DNA from: Azorinus chamasolen
Lineage: Eukaryota > Mollusca > Bivalvia > Cardiida > Solecurtidae
Assembly: GCA_963576725.1 (NCBI GenBank)
Contig: OY755237.1
Location: 56,829,805 to 56,893,804, forward strand
Direction: 5' to 3'
DNA length: 64,000 nucleotides
In this document: one piece after another, positions 44,322 to 54,702 of the stretch
How the letters are laid out: the number at the start of each line of letters is the position of its first letter
How positions within the stretch are numbered: position 1 is the first letter of the stretch
Translations under genes and position numbers: made by a program
Notes under the pieces: model-generated
The model's database searches: none
The model's input: only the letters and a program-made list of their open reading frames with translations
What the model was told of the DNA's origin: nothing

Positions 44322-44570
44322 AAAACAAGACGCGGGTACAGAGTAGTAGGGTACCACATTCCACACCTGTCTCACCTTTATCACAACAATATCAACAACA
44401 TCAACAACAACAGCATTTAGCCCAACAGCACAGAGAGAGGCTGCCCGTCCCCAGGGAAGTCTGGCAGCCAGAGGTTGGCATGCCCAAGGAGAAGCCCAAG
44501 ACAGATTCTAAACCCTCAACCCCATCAAGGCGAGAAATCTCCATCACCTTGGTATCTCCAAAACCTGAAG
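44322..44570 (+). CDS. Exon 4 of the split gene (residues 209-291), Gln-rich
   Basis: It runs from an acceptor at tacatttgcag to a donor GAAG/gtttgt, phase 1 at both ends, 249 bases. The frame encodes a Ser/Pro-rich start, a Gln-rich run (LSQQYQQHQQQQHLAQQHRE) and a basic, Pro/Ser-rich end (KEKPKTDSKPSTPSRREISI). The low-complexity, hydrophilic composition suggests a disordered region. The same frame stays open some way into the intron, so the donor marks the end of the exon, not a stop. An H1 element ends 44 bases before the exon. Confidence 0.82.
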
Positions 44571-44659
44571 GTTTGTTGTCTTTTAACACTACACTAGGTG
44601 ACTTTGTCTGTGATAATCTCAGAGTATATTTTTCTTTATTTCTTCATCAAAAACAGCAT

Positions 44660-45057
44660 GAGAGTCAGAGTGTCAAACAGCTTTTATCAAGCCATCAAGT
44701 TAACCATGTCTCATGTGGATCCAAACTGTTTGCAATATTCATCCAACATTGGTTCATAGGGTTTATAGGGTTGATTAATATGCAGGGGTCAGTTAGCCCT
44801 TTCCTTCATATAAACGCATTTGTACAGATTTGCAAACAAAGTAGACCCAATTCAGACGGCTTCTATATGAGCTGCCGATCAGGGTCTGCTTTGTCTACAG
44901 GGTCTGCTTTTTTGCTTATGACATGACATAGGTCTTATTCTACAGAGTTGGTCAAAGCAAACAATTCCCTTGAAAAGTTTACATTATAAAGTTTCAGCTA
45001 ATAAATATTCATGATGTCATTATTTCTTACATGAATATTGACCAGGTAAAACGTTAA
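44660..45057. mobile_element. H7 core and H1 hairpin element
   Basis: An H7-like arm (GTCTCATGTGGATCCAAACT, about 44710) precedes an H1 copy (44793-45057) that opens TTAGCCCTTTCCTTCATATA and ends GACCAGGTAAAACGTTAA. Confidence 0.7.
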
Positions 45058-45106
45058 ACAATGGAAATCCAAAGTTCCATTTAATTCTGAGAAAAAAGGG
45101 TGAATA

Positions 45107-45362
45107 GCTTATTCCTTTTCTTCATACAAACACTTTTTTACATCTCTTTGCAAACAAAGTATACCCAGATCAGACAGCTACTGAAGGAGCCATCTGATCA
45201 GAGTCTGCTTTGTTTGCTGATGAAATTATAATAGATCTGACTTTAATGTTTCTGCCAATGCCAAAAATGCATGTGGAGATATTATGCCATTATAAAAATC
45301 CAGCTAATGAATATTCATGAAGTCATTATTTCTAACATGAATATTCAACAGGGAAAGAGCTA
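45107..45362. mobile_element. H1 hairpin element
   Basis: TATTCCTTTTCTTCATACAA to CAACAGGGAAAGAGCTAA. The core is GACAGCTACTGAAGGAGCCA. Confidence 0.78.
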
Positions 45363-45428
45363 ATAATTTTAACACTTGTTCCCTGCATTGAAAGGGCTAT
45401 TACCACTGTATAACTATCCTTAATCAAG

Positions 45429-45636
45429 TACAGTAAAATCTTGATACTACGAACACTGAAATAGGTGCCATCATTGATCTTTAACACAGGTGGCAGCTTA
45501 ATGCAGGGTAAAAGTCATACAGAAAGCTCCTCTAAGAGCTTTCTGCATGACTTTCACCCTGCATTAAGCAGCCACCTGCCTACATTGACATGAATTCATC
45601 ATTACTAAGATTTCGTAGTATCGAGTTTTTACTGTA
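45429..45636. mobile_element. H5 hairpin element ending 24 bases before exon 5
   Basis: TACAGTAAAATCTTGATACT is mirrored by AGTATCGAGTTTTTACTGTA. The near-perfect core has GAAAGCTCCTCTAAGAGCTT. Confidence 0.87.
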
Positions 45637-45660
45637 CTTGGATACATTTTAATTTTTCAG

Positions 45661-45759
45661 AACAAGAAAAGTCACTGGATGAGTCAAAAGAAAAAGGCGA
45701 CAAAAAGGTGACCTTTACAGAACAAAAGAAGGAAGTTAAGACTCAGAAAAAGAAGAAAG
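45661..45759 (+). CDS. Exon 5 of the split gene (residues 292-324), Lys/Glu-rich
   Basis: It follows a pyrimidine-rich acceptor (taatttttcag) and ends AAAG/gtaaca. It is 99 bases, phase 1-1. It encodes EQEKSLDESKEKGDKKVTFT and EQKKEVKTQKKKK, highly charged. The leftover G of exon 4 plus AA restores Glu, so the junction is consistent. An intact H5 hairpin element ends 24 bases upstream of the exon and a Helentron-like element starts 75 bases downstream. Confidence 0.85.
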
Positions 45760-46514
45760 GTAACAACGTAGGAAGTATTTGTGTTGATAAAACAAATGTT
45801 CTGAAGGTGTTTGCATTTTTAATGGTTTGTTTTTTAGCTCACCTGAGCCAAAGGCTCAAGGTGAGCTATTGTGACCGCCTGTCGTCCGTCGTCCGTCTGT
45901 CCGTCTGTCCGTCTGTCCGTCTGTCCGTTCACTTTTATTTCAAATGACTTCTTCTCCTAAACCACTGGGAGGATTTCAACCAAATTTCACAGAAATGTAC
46001 CTTAGGATGTCCTCTATCAGTTTTGTTAAAATCATGACCCCCGGGCAAAAAATGGCCCCGCCCCACTACTTTTACAGGTTTTTTTTTTAAATCTTTAAAA
46101 ATCTTCTTCTCTGAAACCACAATTTCTAGAGCTTTGATATTTAGGATATAGCATCATCTAATGGTCCTTTACCAAGTTTGTTAAAATGATGACCCCCGGG
46201 CCAAAAATGGCCCTGCCCTGGGGCTTGTAGTTTTTACATAGACTTATATAGGGAAACCTTTAAAAATCTTTTTGTCTGAAACCACATAATCTAGAGCTAA
46301 GATATTTGGTATGAAGCATCACCTAATATACCACTACCAGGTGTGTTCAAATAATGACCCCTGGGCCATAAATGGTCTCACCCTGGGGTTTTATGCTACT
46401 TAACATCAGAATCTGTTACACTTAAAAGGTAATTTCCTCACAGTTATTTCCCTTGTCCCATCAGCATAGCCATAAGGGACAAAGGGAGATAACTGCATTG
46501 GAGTGCTAGTATCA

Positions 46515-46693
46515 TTCTATTTATAGTAAAATGTTGAAGGTGAATCAGTGTAGCTGTTTTAGAAGGCATAGAAACATCTATCAAATTCCATTAGCAAATA
46601 ACAGACCTTGATCCTATAGGAGCCACCTTATCTGGGTCTACTCTGTTTGCAGATGCATGAAAACAAGTTTATATGAGAGAAACTAAGGGTTAA
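46515..46693. mobile_element. H1 hairpin element, right half
   Basis: CCATTAGCAAATAACAGACC, a shortened core (ATCCTATAGGAGCCACC), and AGAGAAACTAAGGGTTAA at the right. Confidence 0.65.
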
Positions 46694-46785
46694 ATATCAA
46701 CTCCAGATCCTAAACTGCAGACCAGCAGCAGTTCAAAGATTACAGCTGCTGGGCAGTAAAATCTCTCCAGGTCAATGCATGACTC

Positions 46786-46975
46786 TTAACTCTTTGCATG
46801 CTAGTGGTGAAACTGTGATTACCTATGCAAACAGTTTGGATCCAGATGAGAGGCCGCATACTGCGGCATCTCATCAGGATCCAAACTGTTTGTCATCTTA
46901 ACCATATTTTTGCAAAAAAATGAAAGTAAGTTTATTTTAAGAATCGAAGCAGATGACAATAACTTTTTGTTGCAG
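46786..46975. mobile_element. H7 hairpin element (reference core)
   Basis: TTAACTCTTTGCATGCTAGT opens it. AAACAGTTTGGATCCAGATG and CATCAGGATCCAAACTGTTT form a perfect palindrome around GCCGCATACTGCGGC. Confidence 0.82.
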
Positions 46976-47540
46976 ACGAAACATTAAAGGCATTTTGACC
47001 CATTAACCCCAGTGTGTAGTGTGAGTGATGTTACATGGTGTCTTCCAATGTCTCTCAAATTAGATGTGAGAGATATAGGAAAGTAACAATTCAGTCAATC
47101 TAGGAAAATGATCACCATCTAGACTTTTGATCTGGGTCCAAACCCAACTGATGTAAGTCATGGTAATGTTTAAGGAAACTGTGAAAACATGATTATGCAA
47201 TGGCCCAACTGATATAAGTCATGGTAATTCTTAAGAAAACATGATAATCCCCCCCCCCCCCCTTACAATGATAGGTGTTAAACTTACTACTGTGGATTAA
47301 GTCTGCTGCCCCAAAAAGCATCTTAAATATAACTTTTTTTTTTATAAAATTTGATGACAACACATTAAAAAGTCCTAAAATGTCTGAATCTTGTATGATA
47401 TTAATGAAATAACTGAGTAAATATAACTTAATTATAACAGTAGACGTAACTCTTCTCAATTTCAATTGTTAAAAATACTAATGACCCGTTTAATTGAATT
47501 ATCATCAGATATTCACACCTAGAGCTAGACTTATTTCTAA
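46976..47540. other. No clear feature apart from a poly-C run
   Basis: CATGGTAATGTTTAAGGAAA and a diverged second copy (47160-47240) flank a C-run of about 14 at 47249. Nothing else is seen. Confidence 0.4.
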
Positions 47541-47765
47541 ACACCTATTAACCCTTTACCTGTTTGCTTTGACAAAAATTGATCTGGGACTACTCTTGTT
47601 TGCTAATGCTTAAAAAAATTGTTAATGCCATAAATAGAAGTTTTAGCTTTGAAAAAAACTGTAAAATCAATTCTATATCTTGTCAAATGTAAAAAGAGCA
47701 GACCCTGATCAGACAGCTTCTATAGCAGCCGTCTGATCTAGTCTACTCTTATTTTTAATGTGTAA
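47541..47765. mobile_element. Degenerate H1 hairpin copies
   Basis: TTAACCCTTTACCTGTTTGC (47550) and a core CAGACAGCTTCTATAGCAGC (47711) come from one or two broken H1 copies. Confidence 0.55.
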
Positions 47766-47893
47766 AACACATTATTTCTCTGAAGAGAAGTTTTTGCTTT
47801 GACAAAAACTGTAGAATCCGATCTATATTGTGTCAAAAGAAACAGAGAAGACCCAGATCAGACAGCTTCCGTAGGAGTCGTCTGATCTGAGTC

Positions 47894-49567
47894 CATACAT
47901 GTGATAACTACCGGATTCTGCGGGAGACTACCGGATTTGAGCCCAACTCCCGCAAGTCCCGGCCGGGAGACGAAATCTCCCAATTTCTGAATAAAAATGA
48001 TTTTTATTTTTTTCCCACCCCATTTTCTATCATTTTTTGTCAATAAGCGCTAGCCAGATGCCTCAAAGAACCAGTGTTGTTGACTTATTTACTGCCCTGT
48101 TTATCATGGCAGGCACAGCGCCGTGTCCCTTTTGTAGTACGTCGCCATGTTGCCCCTTATCAAAGACCTCCGCAGCATGCCCTAAATACCATGCTGTGTA
48201 ATTGTGGCCCCAGTAAAAGGGATAAAATGGTCAGCAAACTCAGCATGGTGTGTTATTTACCTTGGCATGTGTGTATTCCGTAACATAAACATTTGTGTAT
48301 GCATATATGTCTCTGGTGTATTACACTGTCGTCATTACATGCTTTTTTCTTCACGGTCAGGTTCTACTAAATTTCTGTTGAAGACGATCTTATTTTCTGA
48401 GACTAAACATCTAGATAGTTACTTTATGAAGTTATTTTAGGTTCTAAGTTTATTAATAGATGTCCACATGGCATAACTGTAATGAAAATGTGCTTTTATC
48501 AGAAAAAATAAAATAAAAAAAATTGGTTGCCTCAAACCACGGATTTTTCGAACGGTGAAATGTGTCATTTCATAGAGGCAAACACAAACATTGTTTTCCA
48601 CAGACATTTGGTAACATATTCAAAAGAAATTGTGTTTGTATTGAGTATAGAATGTATGGATGTCAAATACACAAACTTTGGTGAGATAGGAAGCACTTTT
48701 CAAACCAAAAATGAAACAACAAAATGCAAAGATAGTGTACTAGTGTTTGGATAGTACCATATTTCGGACAGAAAGTGACAAATGTATTATGTTTATTTCA
48801 GAATATAAATTTCTGGATATATTTCATTACAAAAATGAATTAAAATAATAAAAACAATAATGTCAATAATAATATAAGAATGAGAATAATGTAAATAATG
48901 ATAGTAAAAATAATAATAATAAACACATGTCTATCAATTGGCCAGTTAAAATAATAAACACAAGTCTATCCATTGGCCAGAATGGAATGGAATAGAAAGA
49001 AATGGTAATTAGAAGAGAGTATATGGAAATAGATAATAGCACACACAAAAAAAAAAATTAGAATAGAAATGAATAGTAATTAGAATAGATTATATGAGCA
49101 CAGAATAGATAATGGAATAGAATGGAATGAAACACAAAGGAATTAGAATAGATAAGAGAATGGGATGGAATGGAATAGAAAGGAATGGGAAATAGAGTAG
49201 ATGTTGATGGATGTAGAACAGAGAATAGTACAGAATAGAATAAGGAATAGGATATAAAATAGAATTAATACAAACTAAATTACACAGGTGTAATTTGCTA
49301 GATAGGCAAAAAAAAATGCCCTAGTAATTAAGATGGTTTGTCGCGCATAAAAGTGCTTTTATCATACCTCCTCCTTTCAAACCAGGTGTGGGGGGGGGGG
49401 GGGGGGGGGGTTCTTTTCTTGCAGATATTTATGTAATATAAATATAGGTCTCTGGCCTATTATACCATCAAATAACCATCCGCATAAATCTCCCTCTTTG
49501 ACACCCAATCTCCCTCATTTGAAAAGCTAATCTCCCTCTTTGCCTCGAAAAAATTATCACATGTATG
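47894..49567. mobile_element. DNA transposon, 14-bp perfect TIRs, 6-bp target duplication TGAGTC
   Basis: CATACATGTGATAA at 47894-47907 is the exact inverse of 49554-49567. TGAGTC flanks both sides (47888-47893 and 49568-49573). Removing the element plus one TGAGTC restores an H1 hairpin core (GATCTGAGTCTACTCTG). Subterminal ATCTCCC motifs occur near both ends. No intact transposase is present. A Cys-rich frame starts at 48106 but stops after about 30 codons. A G-run of over 20 bases lies near 49390. The superfamily is not assigned: a 6-bp duplication does not fit hAT (8 bp), piggyBac (TTAA) or Tc1/mariner (TA). Confidence 0.85.
48842..49270. repeat. AATAG/GGAATAGAA-rich low-complexity tract
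   Basis: Irregular repeats of GAATAGAATGGAATG and ATAATAATAAT form a purine-rich tract inside the 1.67-kb transposon. The surrounding non-coding part of that element shows nothing else. Confidence 0.7.
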
Positions 49568-50030
49568 TGAGTCTACTCTGTTTGCTAATGCATAAAAACA
49601 GGTTTATATGAGGGAAAGGGTTAAACGATTTTTAAAGATATTCTTATTGGTCATTTCACACAAAAAACTGGCATTATGTACTGCCTAGCACTCTATTTGC
49701 CTATATACCTGGGTCAAGGTATAATTGCATAGCTTTATTGAAGTCATTTGAATTTCTCAAAGACCAGTTTTAGGCATTTTGAGCTAAGGCAAAAATGGCA
49801 CAAGTTGTAAACAGTTTAGATCTTGGTCAACCAGTCACTTGGTATTAGTTCTGAATTCAGTTCAAGTTTATTCAGCAGTGAAAGGGTGAAAGCAGTGCAC
49901 TAAGCTTATTTCATCTGCTAGAAATGTTGTCCACTGAAAAATTAACATGTCAATATACATGTATTACTGTAACTCAGGTGAGCGATATAGGGCCAATGGC
50001 CCTCTTGTTTCATGTTTGTTATATTATCCC

Positions 50031-50200
50031 AGTTTACCTAAATATTTAGACAGATAATTTAGGCAAATAGTGCAGACCCAGATCAAACATTTTGATAGTC
50101 CACACTATTTGCTACTACATCAGTCTAATTTAATGGGGCGAAATTGACTCACTCAGTCTGGTGTAGAGATTAAAGAGTAGAGATTGAGTACCCTAACAGT
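50031..50200. mobile_element. H6 hairpin element, core apex deleted
   Basis: TTTACCTAAATATTTAGACA, then AAATAGTGCAGACCCAGATC close to CCACACTATTTGCTAC without the usual apex. Confidence 0.65.
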
Positions 50201-50405
50201 GTAAATATTCTAATTTGTGTGATGTCAGGTTTAAATCTATTCATAGACTTCTGGATGAATTTTTATCGCACTCTTTTTTTAAAAATTTAATTTAAAAACA
50301 TTGAAAACCAGTTCAGTTCACCATATTTCTTGTTCTTTTTTATGTTTACACATGTTATTTTTATTCATGTTCCACATTGTTGTTCTTTATTTTGTAATAC
50401 ATAAG

Positions 50406-50687
50406 AAGTCGGTGACGATGAAGTTGACTTCAACTTAGGTAGTAAATCCTTTAAAAACGCTGTTGAGGTCAGTCCAGCTGAAAAGGGACCCCCTCCAAAA
50501 ACTGAGCCAGCAAGGAAACTAGACCAGCAGCAGGACGCTGAAGAGAGGGAGAGACAAAGAAAGCAGGCAGAGGATAAGTCAGCAATAAGGGAAGCCACAC
50601 AAGATAAATTAAAGGACCACAGTAAATCCCAAGTCAATCACAGCAAAGACGAGGACAAAGTTTATGAAGCAACCATGAACGCTGCAG
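50406..50687 (+). CDS. Exon 6 of the split gene (residues 325-418)
   Basis: This exon is 282 bases, phase 1-1, between an acceptor at atacataag and a donor GCAG/gtattc. The 94 residues are acidic at first (VGDDEVDFNLG), then Lys/Glu/Gln-rich (DQQQDAEERERQRKQAEDKS), then KEATQ-like charged sequence to the end. A coiled-coil propensity is likely in the middle. The acceptor has only a loose pyrimidine tract (tgttctttattttg), but the frame is open throughout and joins both neighbours in phase. Confidence 0.85.
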
Positions 50688-50796
50688 GTATTCAGATTAA
50701 CTCTTTGGGTGCCAAATTACTTTAATCCGCAAACAATGTCCTCTGCTTTAGGTTTCAGAGTTGAGTTTCCAGCAATTTCTTCTTTTAAAGCTTAGT

Positions 50797-51057
50797 GATG
50801 TGTCAACAGCTGACAGTCACTTAGTCCCTCACTACTGTGGTTCGAATCTCGGCCTGGGCATTTGAAATTTTCATCTAGGGAAGCCTTCCATCTGACTTGT
50901 GGTTGGTCAGTGGATCTGCCCAGGTGTCTTTCTGTGCATGGAACACTGCAATGTGTTGCATGTGCAGAAGAACCTTTGGGTCTTCCTCTATCTGTAATTA
51001 GCTGGACATTGTCATATAATAAATACTGTTAAATCCCAATGCAAACAAACAAAATCA
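50797..51057 (+). mobile_element. tRNA-derived SINE of bivalve type
   Basis: A consensus polymerase III B box (GGTTCGAATC) lies at 50839-50848, followed by a body with GGGCATTTGAAATTTTCAT, CCCAGGTGTC, GGGTCTTCCTC and a tail of CAAACAAACAAAA. From memory these blocks match a conserved central domain of SINEs described in bivalves and other invertebrates (MetaSINE-like). The A box is not clear. It lies in the intron after exon 6. Confidence 0.65.
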
Positions 51058-51137
51058 CAGTGGTACTTACCTTTTGTATATTTTCTGTCACTGTATAAAT
51101 TTTACTTTATGGTACATGTATAAGAAATGTCAAGGTC

Positions 51138-51290
51138 TTAACCCTTATCTCATTGAACATTTGCAAACAGCTTAGATCCAGATGGGAAGCCGAATAACGT
51201 AGTATCTCATTAGAATCCAAGCTGCTGACACTCTGTCAGTAGTTTCAGTCAAATTAGAAGTAGTGAAAATTGCACCAGATCTACATTTAA
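51138..51290. mobile_element. H7 hairpin element
   Basis: TTAACCCTTATCTCATTGAA, then ACAGCTTAGATCCAGATGGG pairs with ATTAGAATCCAAGCTG. Confidence 0.6.
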
Positions 51291-51339
51291 GAAGACATTA
51301 TTTTTTTCACAGTAGGGTTTGGTTTACATGTAACTGAAA

Positions 51340-51705
51340 CTGCTGATAAGGGCCAACTATTGCAGACTCAGGTCAGAGGCTGCTGATAAGGGCCAACTAT
51401 CGCAGACTCAAGTCAGAGGCTGCTGATAAAAACCAACTATCACAGACTCAGGTCAGTGGCTGCTAATAAGGGCCAACTATTGCACAGACCCAGGTCAGAG
51501 GCTGCTGATAAGGGCCAATTATTGCAGACTCAGGTCAGAGGCTGCTGATAGGGGCCAACTATTGCACAGACCCAGGTCAGAGACTGCTGATAAGGGCCAA
51601 CTATTGCAGACTCAGGTCAGAGGCTGCTGATAAGAACCAACTATAGCAGACTCCGGCCAGAGGCTGCTGATAAGAACCAACTATAGCAGACTCCGGCCAG
51701 AGGCT
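51340..51705. repeat. 40-bp minisatellite, about nine units
   Basis: The unit contains GGCTGCTGATAAGGGCCAAC then TATTGCAGACTCAGGTCAGA. Its second half resembles one arm of the H6 core (GTGCAGACCCAGGTCA). Confidence 0.85.
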
Positions 51706-51893
51706 GCATTCCAAAAGAATGGTGGCAGAAATGGATTATAACTGTTGCAAATGTCAAGAGGCATTTTTTTGCCTTACAAGACCAGTTGACTAGATTACAA
51801 TCAGTGGGTTATAACAGAAATGTGTTTATGCTTGTAGAGAGAATAAATCTTGAAGAAGAAGGTATTAAAGCACAGGAAATCCTCTCTAACCCG

Positions 51894-52073
51894 GACAGTA
51901 AAACCTCTGTAAACTGTACTTTTAAAGTAGTATTAATGCTGGTGTTTAAGACAGGTTGCAGCTTAATGTAGGGTGAAAATCATGCAGAAATCCCCTTTGG
52001 AAAGCCACCTGCCTTAAAAGATCAAATTATTCTTTATTAAAAGTCCGGATTAGAGGGGTCTTTCAGTAGATGG
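51894..52073. mobile_element. H5 hairpin element, part of one arm deleted
   Basis: ACAGTAAAACCTCTGTAAAC to GAGGGGTCTTTCAGTAGA. The second palindrome arm is missing between GGAAAG and CCACCTGCC. Confidence 0.72.
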
Positions 52074-52117
52074 CAAGATGTATTGCACTGGCTAAGGGCT
52101 AAATGTTTGTGTATTGT

Positions 52118-52135
52118 GTGTGTGTGTGTGTGTGT
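52118..52135. repeat. (GT)n microsatellite
   Basis: About nine GT units lie just left of an H4 element. Confidence 0.9.
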
Positions 52136-52143
52136 GCTCTGCA

Positions 52144-52330
52144 GAAGCAATGATAAGATGCATACATTAAATATATCTTCAAGAAATGCTCCTTTATTTC
52201 TCCCAAAAACCCACTGTTGTGACCACTCTTTAGAATCGTCCCTTCGAGACGATTCTGTAGAGTGGTCATAACAGTGGGTTTTAGGGAGAAATAATGATTT
52301 TAGTATTTGTTAAAGGCCCCTTTATTGATG
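52144..52330. mobile_element. H4 hairpin element
   Basis: AAACCCACTGTTGTGACCAC pairs with GTGGTCATAACAGTGGGTTT around TCGTCCCTTCGAGACGA. The palindrome is nearly perfect. Confidence 0.8.
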
Positions 52331-52483
52331 TTCCACACAGCAGTTATGTCTCGTGCAAATTGTGTAGCTTGTAAAATGCTAGAGAATTGTGCAAATCAAT
52401 TATCATACCATTAACTGTAGTTTATTAGAATATGTAAAAATATTTAACAAAGGTCCAAATTACAAGAATGTGTAAAAATACCG

Positions 52484-52665
52484 TAATTTGGACACACACT
52501 TGGGCAAATAGTGCAGGTCAAGATAAGTTTACTTCTGACGGAGCATTTTGATCAATGGTTTACACTGTTTTTTACAATGTCAGAATAATTTAAAGTTACT
52601 TATTCGGTTTTTACAAACTGGTTGAGAGGGGAGACTGGGTATCTAAGTACTTTGGGTAGGTATTG
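52484..52665. mobile_element. H6 hairpin element, diverged
   Basis: TTGGGCAAATAGTGCAGGTC and a right part GGGTATCTAAGTACTTTGGG. Confidence 0.55.
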
Positions 52666-52919
52666 TATAAATGTTTATCTTATAAAACCACCACTGGTGA
52701 TAATATAAATGGATGACAGGATATTGTGGACAGTGACACAATATTTTTCTTTATGAAGTTTTACCCCATCTTTCAGTGTCATGTAAATGCAAAGATGGTA
52801 CAAAGAATATGAAATATTGTTCTAATGCTGTTGTATCGTGTTGTTTTATGTCCTAAGTAGAACCTCACATTCACATGACTTTCTTTTCAGTTTTAGTAAC
52901 TAAATATATAAGAAAGGCG

Positions 52920-53278
52920 TAACATGGCAAACAGTGCACACCCTGATGAGAGGGCTCCTCTAGAAGCCCTTTCATCTGGGTCTACATTGTTTGCAAAGGA
53001 CATTAGTGACCGGTTTCCCGTACTGAAAAGGTTAATGCTAAACTTTCAAAGTGAAATTGTCTATCTTTATGATGAAGAGATTACACTTTGCGAGAAGGAT
53101 TTTGAATGACAAAAAAAAAGGAGAAAATAATTTGCCAAGAAAATCAGTAGAGAAGTAGATTTGTACCAAAAGCTATCACATCAGACCCTGATCAGACAAC
53201 ATCTACAGGAGCTGTCTGATATAGGTCTACTCTATTAGCAAATGTATAAAGAAATAGGATTATCAAGTAAAGTGTTAA
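52920..53278. mobile_element. H2-like and H1 hairpin elements
   Basis: An H2-type core AGGGCTCCTCTAGAAGCCCT lies at 52950-52969. A reverse H1 half (CAGACAACATCTACAGGAGC) ends AAGTAAAGTGTTAA at 53278. Confidence 0.6.
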
Positions 53279-53321
53279 ATCTTAACAGCAGGGTCAATAA
53301 ATTCAGCATTAAGATTCACAA

Positions 53322-53563
53322 TTAACCCTCTACTCCATGAATATTCATGTAAGAAATAATGACATCATGAATATTACTTAGATTTATTGCTATAATAACA
53401 CATGGAAAGAGGAATTTTTGGTCAGAGCAGAAACTGTAGAATCTCATTATCTTTATTATATCATTAAGAAACAGAGCAGACCCTGATCTGACTGCTCCAT
53501 CTTATCTGGGTCTACTCTGTTTTCAAAGGCGTAGAAAGGAGTATTTATGGAGTTAAGTGTTAA
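53322..53563. mobile_element. H1 hairpin element, ACTCC subtype, 83 bases before exon 7
   Basis: TTAACCCTCTACTCCATGAA to ATTTATGGAGTTAAGTGTTA. The core apex is reduced (CTGACTGCTCCATC). Confidence 0.8.
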
Positions 53564-53646
53564 GAAGATTAATTTTGATATATTACAGTAAAATGGTTTG
53601 TTATTAAAGCTGTGTTTTGTTCTTGATTTCTGCCGCACCCTACCAG

Positions 53647-54060
53647 GTCTATTATTATCACATGGAAAGTCAGTGGCACAGGATAAAAAAGTTACTACTA
53701 AGTCAACTAAGCCAGTGAAATCTGAAAAACAAGCCAAAAATGTCAGCAATGCCACTAAATCTGAAATAAAAAAAGTGGCTGCAAGTCGTCCAGAAAGTAG
53801 AAAGACTTCCAAGCCAACTGCAAATAACAACAAAACAAAAGACAAAAATAATGTTGATAGATCTTCTAGAAATGAAATTAAAAGTGCCAAAGAAACAAGT
53901 AGGAAAGAAAAAAGTACTACTAAAGTAGTTAATGAGACTGTAGATGCAAAATATTCAGTACAGAAATTGGCTAAGACTGATCATGTGAAAATAATAGAGG
54001 AAGTGGTGGTGGAGGAGAAGAAGGAAGCGACAGACAAAGATGTCAAAGCACTCTCACAGG
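53647..54060 (+). CDS. Exon 7 of the split gene (residues 419-556), Lys/Ser/Thr-rich
   Basis: This is the longest tail exon, 414 bases, phase 1-1, from the acceptor gcaccctaccag to the donor ACAGG/gtgagt, a strong 5' splice site. It encodes a Lys-, Ser- and Thr-rich segment (TTKSTKPVKSEKQAKNVSNA) and a more acidic end (KIIEEVVVEEKKEATDKDVK). The composition resembles Lys-rich repeat tails of proteins such as triadin or neurofilament-like proteins, but this is composition only, not homology. Confidence 0.85.
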
Positions 54061-54702
54061 GTGAGTGGCCAACACGCCACACTGCCTTCTTCAGGGGTAG
54101 CATTATCTGCCTTAATATGATTTGTAAGATCTCACTAAACAAATCACAAATGTAACAACCGATCAGTCTACATGTAATTTGAAGCCACAAGTGTCTTTGA
54201 GGCTAAGTACTATTGTCAGAGCTGTAGATGCATACTGATCTTTCAAAATGTCTTAATTGTCAAACCCTGTCTTGCTATTACTCATTACAATTGCTTTAGT
54301 GAAGTGATTTAGTTAGTAGCAGCAAGATAGACTTTGGTACATTTTACTTGGATTTCCTAAAGTTTCTTCGTATATCCAGTTTAATAAAAAAAAAGTATGT
54401 TTTGGGTTATGCAAACAGTGTAAGTACAAATCAGCTGCTTACAAGAGACGTGGCATCAACTTTGCTTATAAAGTCTTGCCAATACAGTGCAGACACTGAT
54501 CAAGAATATTATACTTAAAAGTGCTTTCTTTTTCGTGAGGAAAGAAATTACATGTAGCTAAATTTTAGACCAGGCAAATAGTGTAAAACTTCCAAATTAA
54601 CCAATTATACTTTACAAATCATTATAGAGGAGACAGAGTTTTCAAAACTTATGGGTAGTTCATGGTAACAGAAATCTTACAAAACTAGAATGTGGAGAGT
54701 TT
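54061..54702. other. No clear feature
   Basis: Intron after exon 7. AACAGTGTAAGTACAAATCA near 54415 is a possible hairpin-element remnant. Confidence 0.35.

Larger units (their letters stand above)
47766..49624. mobile_element. H1 hairpin element split by the 1.67-kb transposon
   Basis: The left part with GACAGCTTCCGTAGGAGTCG stops at TGAGTC (47893). The right part resumes at TGAGTCTACTCTGTTTGC and ends ATGAGGGAAAGGGTTAA at 49624. Confidence 0.85.
45835..50007 (+). mobile_element. Helentron-like element, probably interrupted by later insertions
   Basis: A left end (GCTCACCTGAGCC hairpin, then (GTCCGTCT)n and about three satellite units to 46395) lies just after exon 5. The only matching right end (AGGGCC-AAT-GGCCCT, CTTG, TT) is at 50007. 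H1, H7 and the 1.67-kb transposon lie between. I infer one element split by these insertions; two truncated elements are the alternative. Confidence 0.5.

Noticed and set aside
47193..47465. 90-codon minus-strand frame
   Set aside because: Includes a homopolymer C-run and has no domain signature.
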